This document shows positions 7,089 to 12,390 of a stretch of 12,390 nt of DNA, piece after piece; within the stretch, counting starts at the first letter, position 1; every line of letters starts with the position of its first letter. A model generated the notes under the pieces. It was not told the origin of the DNA. It saw only the letters and a list, made by a program, of their open reading frames with translations, and ran no database searches. Both the position numbers and the translations under genes were made by a program. Source of the DNA: Oscillospiraceae bacterium (lineage in GTDB: Bacteria; Bacillota; Clostridia; Oscillospirales; Ruminococcaceae). Location of the stretch: the NCBI GenBank assembly GCA_009776345.1, contig WRLS01000052.1, forward strand, positions 1-12,390, read 5' to 3'.

Positions 7089-8690
7089 ATGACCAAAAAG
7101 CTTATCTGCATCACACTTGTCTGCGTCTTGGCGGCAAGCCTTTTCGCCGCTTGCGGGGGCGGTTCGGCACCGCCTGCCGCGAATACCCCTGCGCCTTCAT
7201 CAAGCAGCGGCGGCACAACAACTACGGCACCCGCCGACGATGCCGGGCTTCCCCATGTAAACTTGACCATGTACCTGCTGGGCGATGAGCCGCCCGACCT
7301 GGCGCTCGTTTACAGCGACCTGGTCAACCCGCTTCTGAACGAGAAAATCAACGCGACGCTCACGACCAATTACCTCAGCTGGGGCGACTGGCGGGATATG
7401 TATTCCCTGATCCTGGCGGCGGGCGAGGACGTTGACCTTATGTTCACCGCCGACTGGGCGCTTTTCGCGGAAGAATCCGCAAAGGGCGCGTTCATGGAAT
7501 TCACGCCGGAATTTATGGCGGAGTATATGCCCAACACCCTACGTTACCAGAACCCCGCATCCCTCATGCAAGCCACGATTAACGGCAAAACTACGGGCAT
7601 CCCCAAGAATATCTCCGGGCTTGAGGGCGAAAGCTGGATTATGATCCGCAAGGACCTTCGCGAAAAATACGGCATGGATGAGATCAAAACAGCCGAACAG
7701 CTGGAAGCTTACTTCGTTGCCGTTACACAAAATGAAGACGGCGTATTCCCGCATCACGCGTCAGCCGACGGCGGCTTCCTAAGCCAGATGTACACCCAAA
7801 TCCACGAGCTGTTCTTCCTGCCCGGCACAGACAGCCAGATCAGTTATGCGTTCCCGGGCGACGGCGTTGTGCCGCCCGCTTCGGCAATCGAGTATTTCTG
7901 GTTCAGGGAAGACCTTCTCCCATACTTTGAAACGATGAAGAGATGGGCGGACATGGGCTTCTGGTCCGCAAACGCGATCAGCAACGACATACAGGTGCGC
8001 GATTCGTTTGAAAACGGAAGGTCGGCTTCTCTTACCTGGAACTTCACAATTTTCCGCGCGCTTGAAAACCTTCGCAAGAACAACGAAGAATGGGATGCCG
8101 AAGCCATTGACATCAACCCCGGCACAGCGCGCCGCGGTTCCTTCTTCACCAATGACATTATCGCAATAGCAGCGGCTTCCCGCAATAAAGAACGCGCCGC
8201 AATGTTCATCGACCTTCTCAAAGATGAACAGGATCTTGAGTTTTACAACGCGCTTATCGGCGGGATTGAAGGGACCCACTATATCCTCAATGCCGACGGC
8301 ACACGTTCCGCGGGCCCCGACTTCGAGAAATACCCGTGGAACCCCAGCACCTGGTGCTTTAACCCCGCGCCCGGCGTTGCCGCTGAAGAAGGCGGCGAGC
8401 TTGAATGGTGGAGCGCGAAGCCGGAGGAAGACATCTGGACCGATATGCAGATGCAGTGGATCAAGTTCCCCGAAGTCATGGGCTTCCGCCTTGACCTTGA
8501 GCCTATAAGGGCTGAATACATGGCGCTTACCGCTCTTAGGGATGAGTACAGGCCGATGTTGCAGCTCGGAATGGCAGCCGATATCGGCGCCACATGGGCC
8601 GAGTGGAAGCAAAAAGCCGAAAACATCGGGCTTGATAAGATGATGGCGGAAATTCACAGCCAGTACGACGCTTGGCTTGCGGTAAGGTAA
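7089..8690 (+). CDS. Extracellular solute-binding lipoprotein of the LplA/YtcQ type
   Basis: 533 residues. A lipoprotein signal (MTKKLICITLVCVLAASLFAAC) ends at C22, the expected lipidated Cys; Phe at -3 is tolerated but less usual. A Gly/Ser/Thr/Pro/Ala-rich linker (about 23-50) leads to the binding fold. LILAAGEDVDLMF matches the conserved 'asGe.yDl.f' segment of large type I sugar-binding proteins. The C-terminus (LRDEYRPMLQLGMAADIG... to QYDAWLAVR) resembles the DUF3502 tail of LipO/YtcQ-like proteins. It would sit on the outer face of the membrane and deliver oligosaccharide to the two permeases. AAGGAGG stands about eight bases before the ATG, the strongest ribosome site of the operon. 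The gene is followed by a terminator-like hairpin and the structured element, which may stabilise its mRNA end. The ligand is not readable from sequence. Confidence 0.93.
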   Translation: MTKKLICITLVCVLAASLFAACGGGSAPPAANTPAPSSSSGGTTTTAPADDAGLPHVNLTMYLLGDEPPDLALVYSDLVNPLLNEKINATLTTNYLSWGDWRDMYSLILAAGEDVDLMFTADWALFAEESAKGAFMEFTPEFMAEYMPNTLRYQNPASLMQATINGKTTGIPKNISGLEGESWIMIRKDLREKYGMDEIKTAEQLEAYFVAVTQNEDGVFPHHASADGGFLSQMYTQIHELFFLPGTDSQISYAFPGDGVVPPASAIEYFWFREDLLPYFETMKRWADMGFWSANAISNDIQVRDSFENGRSASLTWNFTIFRALENLRKNNEEWDAEAIDINPGTARRGSFFTNDIIAIAAASRNKERAAMFIDLLKDEQDLEFYNALIGGIEGTHYILNADGTRSAGPDFEKYPWNPSTWCFNPAPGVAAEEGGELEWWSAKPEEDIWTDMQMQWIKFPEVMGFRLDLEPIRAEYMALTALRDEYRPMLQLGMAADIGATWAEWKQKAENIGLDKMMAEIHSQYDAWLAVR

Positions 8691-8706
8691 GCACCGCACA
8701 AACGCC

Positions 8707-8738
8707 CCTGCCCCCCGGATATTTCGGGGGGCAGGTTT
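8707..8738 (+). terminator. Terminator or attenuator hairpin after the binding-protein gene
   Basis: A perfect 11-bp stem, CCTGCCCCCCG with CGGGGGGCAGG (8707-8717/8725-8735), closes a seven-base loop and is followed only by TTTAA. It starts 16 bases after the lipoprotein stop. The short T run suggests partial termination, separating a highly expressed transporter from the lower-expressed catabolic genes. Confidence 0.65.
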
Positions 8739-8750
8739 AAAGTTGCAAAT

Positions 8751-8834
8751 ATAGTCAGTCAATTTCAAAACGGTAAACCGTTTTGAAACCGTGGGCTTTG
8801 CCCACGGGCACACCAAAGGTGTGCGACTGACTAT
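8751..8834 (+). other. Cloverleaf element 1: closing stem with three perfect hairpins
   Basis: An outer 10-bp stem (ATAGTCAGTC at 8751-8760 with GACTGACTAT at 8825-8834) encloses three adjacent perfect hairpins. Hairpin 1 is 11 bp with a TAAA loop (8763-8788). Hairpin 2 is 8 bp with a TTT loop (8789-8807). Hairpin 3 is 7 bp with an AAA loop (8808-8824). Only 12 of 84 bases are unpaired, so a four-way junction is predicted in RNA or single-stranded DNA. It is not a tRNA: stem lengths, loops and conserved bases do not fit. No coding potential is seen. It could be a non-coding RNA, an mRNA-stabilising intergenic element or a small mobile palindromic repeat. Confidence 0.85.
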
Positions 8835-8841
8835 GAAACAA

Positions 8842-8913
8842 GGTCAACGCCGCCTTTGGCGGCGCACGGCGTATGCCGCAACTTAAAAACAGTAAACTGT
8901 TTTTAAGTTGACC
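8842..8913 (+). other. Cloverleaf element 2: closing stem with three hairpins
   Basis: This element follows element 1 after GAAACAA. The outer stem GGTCAA/TTGACC (8842-8847/8908-8913) encloses a 7-bp hairpin with TTT loop (8848-8864), a 4-bp hairpin with GTAT loop (8867-8878) and an 11-bp hairpin with TAAA loop (8882-8907). The TAAA hairpin can extend to 14 bp at the expense of the closing stem (8879-8892/8897-8910). Stem lengths and loops echo element 1 in roughly mirrored order, though the sequences differ. The last hairpin ends 27 bases before the dehydratase start codon. Confidence 0.8.
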
Positions 8914-8940
8914 AGTTATAATATATCATTGGAGGACAAT

Positions 8941-10380
8941 ATGCCGAATATAACCTACGAAGAAACCCTGGCAAATGTAAACACAAACTCAAGGCCGTCA
9001 GATTTGAAGATCACAGATATGCGCTTCGCCGAGCTGGAGGGCGCGCCGTACCCCTGCATTTTGATGAAGCTGTACACGAACCAAGGCATAGTGGGGTTTG
9101 GCGAAGTGCGCGACATGGCTTCAAAAACCTACGCGCTTATGCTGAAAGGCCGGCTGCTGGGCGAAAACCCCTGCAATATTGATATGCTTTTCCGCCGTAT
9201 TAAGCAGTTCGGCGGGCAGGGCAGGCAGGGCGGCGGCGTTTCTGCGGTGGATATAGCGCTGTGGGATATCGCGGGCAAGGCGTACAATATCCCAGTATAT
9301 CAAATGCTCGGCGGCAAGTTCCGCGATAAAATGCGCATCTACTGCGACACGGATATAGAGTTTCACAGGGATTCGCGCTCTGACGGGCAGAACATGGGAT
9401 ATGCGCTGAAAAAAAGGATGGAAAGCGGCTATACAATCCTAAAGATGGATCTGGGCATTAACCTGCTTTACGGCGTACCCGGTACGCTTACCGCACCGCT
9501 TGGCTTCTTTGAGGAACAGCGCAGGCTCTCCGAGCTGTCCCGCAAGCTCTATCCCACGCCGTGGGAGGCCGATGCCTACAACGAGCGCGTTGCTGTGCGC
9601 AATACCAAAGATACCGACGAGCTGATGGAGCGCTTTATCGCCCGCAATAACGCAAGGCGGCATACGCCCAAGCACCCTTTTACCGGCATACAGATCACAG
9701 AAAAAGGGCTTGATTATTTAGAGGAATATGTAAGCGAGGTACGCTCAATCATCGGCTACGACATCCCCTTGGCAACTGACCATCACGGGCCTATTGGCGT
9801 GGATGAAATAATAAAGCTGGCGCGCCGCATTGAAAAATACAACATAGCGTGGCTAGAGGACCCCATCTCCGTGCAGTACCCGGAGCAGTGGCGCAAGCTT
9901 GTCAGCAGCACAAACATTCCCATATGCACGGGCGAGGACATTTATCTTGCCGAAAACTTTGAGCCGCTCATGAACGTAAACGGCATTACAATCGCGCATC
10001 CCGACCCGCTGTCCGCAGGGGGGATACTGGAAACTAAAAAAATAGGCGACCTTGCTCAAAAATACGGCGTGCGAATGGCATTGCATCAAGCGGCGTCGCC
10101 CATACACGCAATGGCCGCCGCGCATATCGGCGTGGCCACCGAAAACTGCTGGGCCTGCGAATTCCACGCCCATGATGTGGCGTGGTGGAATGACCTTATC
10201 ATCTCCAAAATGCCGAAACCGCTGGTTAACCGTGGGTTTATTGACGTACCCGACCTGCCGGGGCTTGGCATTGACGATCTGAACGACGAGGTGATAAAGG
10301 AGCATATTTCATCTTGGGATCAAGGTCTGTGGGAGCCGACCGACCAATGGAACTTCGAATACGCCTCCGATGGCTTCTAG
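8941..10380 (+). CDS. Enolase-superfamily (MR/MLE) sugar-acid dehydratase, galactonate/gluconate dehydratase-like
   Basis: 479 residues from the ATG at 8941; GGAGG (8931-8935) five bases upstream decides the start, although the frame stays open back to a TTG at 8908 inside a hairpin. The N-terminal capping domain is followed by a TIM barrel. The second-strand catalytic motif is LKMDLG (K168, D170). Metal ligands are D280 (ATDHHGP), E306 (WLEDPIS) and E332 (CTGEDIY). H382 in MALHQAASPIHAMAA is the likely general base, and E407 follows. The DHHG form resembles the DFHG of D-galactonate dehydratase. The reaction would be aldonate to 2-keto-3-deoxy-aldonate plus water, Mg2+-dependent, in the cytoplasm. 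Family members usually have 380-420 residues; the surplus lies mainly between LKMDLG and D280 (about 100 residues). TATAAT at 8917-8922 may be a -10 box, but no good -35 is seen. The aldolase encoded two genes on supports the role; the exact aldonate is unproven. Confidence 0.85.
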   Translation: MPNITYEETLANVNTNSRPSDLKITDMRFAELEGAPYPCILMKLYTNQGIVGFGEVRDMASKTYALMLKGRLLGENPCNIDMLFRRIKQFGGQGRQGGGVSAVDIALWDIAGKAYNIPVYQMLGGKFRDKMRIYCDTDIEFHRDSRSDGQNMGYALKKRMESGYTILKMDLGINLLYGVPGTLTAPLGFFEEQRRLSELSRKLYPTPWEADAYNERVAVRNTKDTDELMERFIARNNARRHTPKHPFTGIQITEKGLDYLEEYVSEVRSIIGYDIPLATDHHGPIGVDEIIKLARRIEKYNIAWLEDPISVQYPEQWRKLVSSTNIPICTGEDIYLAENFEPLMNVNGITIAHPDPLSAGGILETKKIGDLAQKYGVRMALHQAASPIHAMAAAHIGVATENCWACEFHAHDVAWWNDLIISKMPKPLVNRGFIDVPDLPGLGIDDLNDEVIKEHISSWDQGLWEPTDQWNFEYASDGF

Positions 10381-10389
10381 GGAGGTATA

Positions 10390-11157
10390 ATGGAAAATAA
10401 AGTTGCACTTATTACAGGCGCGGGTTCCGGGCTTGGCAGCGGGATTGCGCGCGTACTCTGCGCCGAAGGCTACGATATCGGCCTGCACACCGGCTCCAAC
10501 ATAGAAAGGGCGGTCAGCTTAAAAGAGGAGCTTTCCGCAACAGGGAGAAAAGTCGAAGTGCTTCCCGCTGACCTTTCACTTGGCGGCGGCGCGGCAAAGC
10601 TGTTTGAGAAGTTCGGCAAAAGCTTCGGGCGGCTTGATATCTTTGTAGCCAATGCCGGGGTATCGCTGTTCGGGCGTATACCGGACATGACAGAAGAACG
10701 CTTTGATTTAATCCACAACATCAATTACAAAAGCGCGTATTTCTGTGTACAGCAGGCTGCAAAAGCCATGATTTCATGCGGGTCTAGGGGCAGTATGGTG
10801 CTGATTTCCTCTAACCACCACGCTACGGTGTCACGCGGGAATTCGGCGTACTCCATCTCCAAAGAATCCATGGTAAAGCTGACAAAACACGCCGCGGTGG
10901 ATTTTGCCGGGCATGGCATCCGTGTCAACTGTATTGCCCCGGGCTGGGTAAATACAGGGGAAAAGCGTATGGAGGGGCAGCATGACGAAGCGATTAAGAC
11001 CATCCCGCTGCACCGTTGGGTACAGCCGGAGGAAATCGCGCAGTGGATTTTATTTTTGAGCAACAGCGCGGCGGCGGCTTCTTTGACCGGGGACACTATC
11101 GAGCTGGACGGCGGCGTGCGGCTGATGTCCGGCGACCCTAGGTTTTATTTTGATTAG
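10390..11157 (+). CDS. Short-chain dehydrogenase/reductase (SDR), probable sugar dehydrogenase
   Basis: 255 residues, a classical SDR. The cofactor motif TGAGSGLG is at 9-16, NAG at 88-90, an Asn in the NINYKSAY segment near 110-112, catalytic Ser at 140/141 and YSISK with Y154 and K158. APGWVNTG follows near 183-190, then the conserved C-terminal LTGDTIELDGG. GGAGG overlaps the tail of the preceding stop codon, and only nine bases separate the genes, so translation is probably coupled to the dehydratase. SDRs of this size include 3-oxoacyl-ACP reductases, glucose dehydrogenases and galactose 1-dehydrogenases. Next to an aldonate dehydratase and a keto-deoxy-acid aldolase, oxidation of a sugar such as galactose to its lactone is the simplest reading. 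A role as reductase of a pathway intermediate is equally compatible with the sequence. Confidence 0.88.
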   Translation: MENKVALITGAGSGLGSGIARVLCAEGYDIGLHTGSNIERAVSLKEELSATGRKVEVLPADLSLGGGAAKLFEKFGKSFGRLDIFVANAGVSLFGRIPDMTEERFDLIHNINYKSAYFCVQQAAKAMISCGSRGSMVLISSNHHATVSRGNSAYSISKESMVKLTKHAAVDFAGHGIRVNCIAPGWVNTGEKRMEGQHDEAIKTIPLHRWVQPEEIAQWILFLSNSAAAASLTGDTIELDGGVRLMSGDPRFYFD

Positions 11158-11180
11158 AAAACAAAAAAGGTGGTTTTTAT

Positions 11181-12098
11181 ATGCCTTGGGATTTAAAAAA
11201 AGCAATCGGATCGAGCGCGATCCCGCCTACGCCTTTTGACGACAGCGACCGGATTGATACGTGCGACCTTGAGAGGGTGTATGAATTTATCGTGCAGTGC
11301 GGCTCTACATCCATAACAACCCCCGTTATGGTAAGCGAGTTTGAAGCGCTGTGCGAGGATGAGCGAAAACTAATGGTGCGCATTGCCTGCGAAGTTTCCG
11401 GGGGGCGCAGTGCGGTTATCGCAAACGCCACCGCGCCATGTATGCACAAAGCCGCGGATTACGGCGCATACGCGCAAAAATGCGGTGCCGACGCCGTAAT
11501 CGCAATGGCGCCCGCAGGTGTGGATTATTCATATGTTAAGCGGTATTTCACGGCGATATCAGACGCGGTGTCAATCCCGGTGATGATCCAAAACCATTCG
11601 GGGGCGGGCTTTATGCTAAGCTCGGAGCAGGTCATAGAGCTTTGCGAAACCATCGAAAATGTCAAATGGGTCAAAGAAGAGCGCCAACCGGGGCCGATCT
11701 CGGTCGGCAGTGTAAACGCGGTTAAAACAGACGCGCTGGAAGGGATTATGTCCGGCTATGGAAGCCAGTACGCGCCGCTGGATTTTGAGCGCGGGGCGAT
11801 TGCCTGTATCCATGCCTGTGAATGGGCCGACCTTGTCCAGCCGGTATGGGATTTATTCTTCGAGGGCAAAGCGGATGAAGCACGGAAGCTGCATTATGCT
11901 ACACTCCCCGCGCTCCAGCTTGAAGGGCTGATGGGTATGCGCTACGCCAAAGAAGTACTTAGACGGCGCGGCGTGTTCAAAAACACAAATATGCGCAGGG
12001 CGGCGCGTGAACTTTCAGCCGACGACCATAAGGAAATCGACCGTATATTTACTTTAGTTTCGCCGTATATGAGGGATATTAACACTAATTCCAATTGA
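11181..12098 (+). CDS. DHDPS/NAL-family class I aldolase, probable 2-keto-3-deoxy-sugar-acid aldolase
   Basis: 305 residues, a TIM-barrel lyase of the dihydrodipicolinate synthase/N-acetylneuraminate lyase family. The Schiff-base lysine is K165 in NVKWVKEER, and the pyruvate-carboxylate-binding threonines are T46/T47 in SITTPVMVSEFEAL. Where DapA and NanA have the Tyr of YN, this protein has Q137-N138 (PVMIQNHSG). That change argues against true lysine-pathway DapA; I believe a Gln here also occurs in uncharacterised sugar-acid lyases. With the dehydratase it would split a 2-keto-3-deoxy-aldonate into pyruvate and glyceraldehyde. AAGGTGG lies about eight bases before the ATG, and the gap to the SDR gene is 23 bases. 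The last codons and stop fall inside the left arm of the downstream inverted repeat. The family call is firm; the substrate is inferred from neighbours. Confidence 0.87.
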   Translation: MPWDLKKAIGSSAIPPTPFDDSDRIDTCDLERVYEFIVQCGSTSITTPVMVSEFEALCEDERKLMVRIACEVSGGRSAVIANATAPCMHKAADYGAYAQKCGADAVIAMAPAGVDYSYVKRYFTAISDAVSIPVMIQNHSGAGFMLSSEQVIELCETIENVKWVKEERQPGPISVGSVNAVKTDALEGIMSGYGSQYAPLDFERGAIACIHACEWADLVQPVWDLFFEGKADEARKLHYATLPALQLEGLMGMRYAKEVLRRRGVFKNTNMRRAARELSADDHKEIDRIFTLVSPYMRDINTNSN

Positions 12099-12180
12099 AA
12101 TGTCAACCAAAAAATCGGTCAAAAATCGCATATACGCAACGATTTTCGACCGATTTTTTTGGGACATTTCTAATTGGAAT
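12088..12180 (+). terminator. Long inverted repeat acting as operon terminator, overlapping the aldolase stop codon
   Basis: Two 41-base arms (12088-12128 and 12140-12180) are almost fully complementary around an 11-base loop. There is one bulged T (12171), a small internal loop near 12105-12108 and one A/C mismatch. The inner part (AATCGGTC... with ...GACCGATT, then T7 at 12154-12160) is a good Rho-independent terminator. The outer arms (ATTCCAATT...GAAATGTC) extend it well beyond a normal terminator. The aldolase TGA at 12096-12098 lies in the left arm. The edges are TAA/TTCC and GGAA/TAA, which could be a target duplication. Confidence 0.8.
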
Positions 12181-12390
12181 AAGCGTAAGCTGTAATACAC
12201 CGTTTAATATTATGTGAAGGATTGCATCGCAAGAATCACTTGCGGTATTATATAGATACCTTAATTTTGATTGGAGCCTGTAAATAAAAAGTCAAGTCCT
12301 TTTAAGTAGTATTTAAAAATTATTCATCTATCAAAAAGCACGCGCAACAAACAAGCCGCCGCGGCTGTTGAAATGTTGAAAACCGCGCTA
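12181..12390. other. AT-rich intergenic region with small hairpins; no confident gene
   Basis: No supported gene. TTGCAT (12222-12227), 18 bases and TATTAT (12246-12251) could be a rightward promoter; its spacer contains the hairpin CGCAAG-AATCA-CTTGCG (12228-12244), partly overlapping a second one, GGTAT/ATACC (12244-12260). From about 12325 the GC content rises. There the plus strand is open to the window edge (ending NKQAAAAVEMLKTAL, no clear start), and the minus strand could carry a C-terminus ending in ACLLRVLFDR with its stop at 12324. Neither can be chosen. Confidence 0.4.

Noticed and set aside
7779..8816. Long minus-strand open frame (345 codons) opposite the binding-protein gene
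   Set aside because: It mirrors the binding-protein coding sequence, starts inside cloverleaf 1 and shows no family motif.
8751..8834. tRNA gene suggested by the cloverleaf shape
   Set aside because: The stem order, three- and four-base loops and lack of T-loop, anticodon loop and acceptor features do not fit any tRNA.
8908..8940. TTG start for the dehydratase, 11 codons further upstream
   Set aside because: The TTG lies in the closing stem of cloverleaf 2 without a ribosome site; the ATG at 8941 has GGAGG five bases before it.
8740..8940. CRISPR array or insertion sequence
   Set aside because: There are no regularly spaced direct repeats with unique spacers and no transposase; the repeats are inverted hairpins of differing sequence.
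12324..12390. Partial gene at the right edge on either strand
   Set aside because: Both strands are open for only about 20 codons, with no start, ribosome site or motif to decide, so it is not called as a CDS.

Overview
The window reads as a plant-polysaccharide utilisation locus from an anaerobic Firmicute of the Clostridia type, probably from a metagenome. The evidence is a moderate GC content (about half), strong Shine-Dalgarno sites, TTGACA-17-TACAAT promoters, a lipoprotein solute-binding protein, and a CUT1 sugar transporter of the LplB/YtcP/LplA type with no ATPase gene of its own. The genus cannot be told from the sequence. The first ~240 bases are an exception. They are about 73% GC by hand count, encode part of a CheD-like protein and run into a long G/C homopolymer tract, so they probably come from another genome through an assembly join.

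Layout. (1) 1-291: CheD-like fragment and G/C tract. (2) 299-4823, minus strand: a three-gene operon, transcribed right to left as GH2 beta-galactosidase, GH53 endo-beta-1,4-galactanase and a zinc-dependent polyol/sugar dehydrogenase, with a likely terminator at 299-324. (3) 4824-5174: a regulatory region holding a tandemly duplicated module. Each copy carries a rightward and a leftward promoter pointing at each other, and one copy has a (TA)15 run between them. (4) 5175-8690, plus strand: two ABC permeases and the substrate-binding lipoprotein. (5) 8691-8940: a terminator-like hairpin followed by two consecutive three-hairpin 'cloverleaf' structures made almost entirely of perfect stems. (6) 8941-12098, plus strand: an enolase-superfamily sugar-acid dehydratase, an SDR dehydrogenase and a DHDPS/NAL-family aldolase. 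(7) 12088-12390: a 93-nt near-perfect inverted repeat that supplies the stop codon and terminator, then AT-rich sequence with no convincing gene.

How it may work (inference). The lipoprotein and permeases import galacto-oligosaccharides released from pectic galactan or arabinogalactan, powered by an ATPase encoded elsewhere. The GH53 and GH2 enzymes have no signal peptides and would cut the oligosaccharides to galactose in the cytoplasm. Dehydrogenase, dehydratase and aldolase together match a non-phosphorylative (De Ley-Doudoroff-like) route: sugar to aldonate, to 2-keto-3-deoxy-aldonate, to pyruvate plus an aldehyde. No regulator, lactonase, kinase or ATPase is encoded here, so the exact substrate is unproven.

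The most unusual features are the twin cloverleaf element at 8751-8913 and the duplicated face-to-face promoter module with its TA run.
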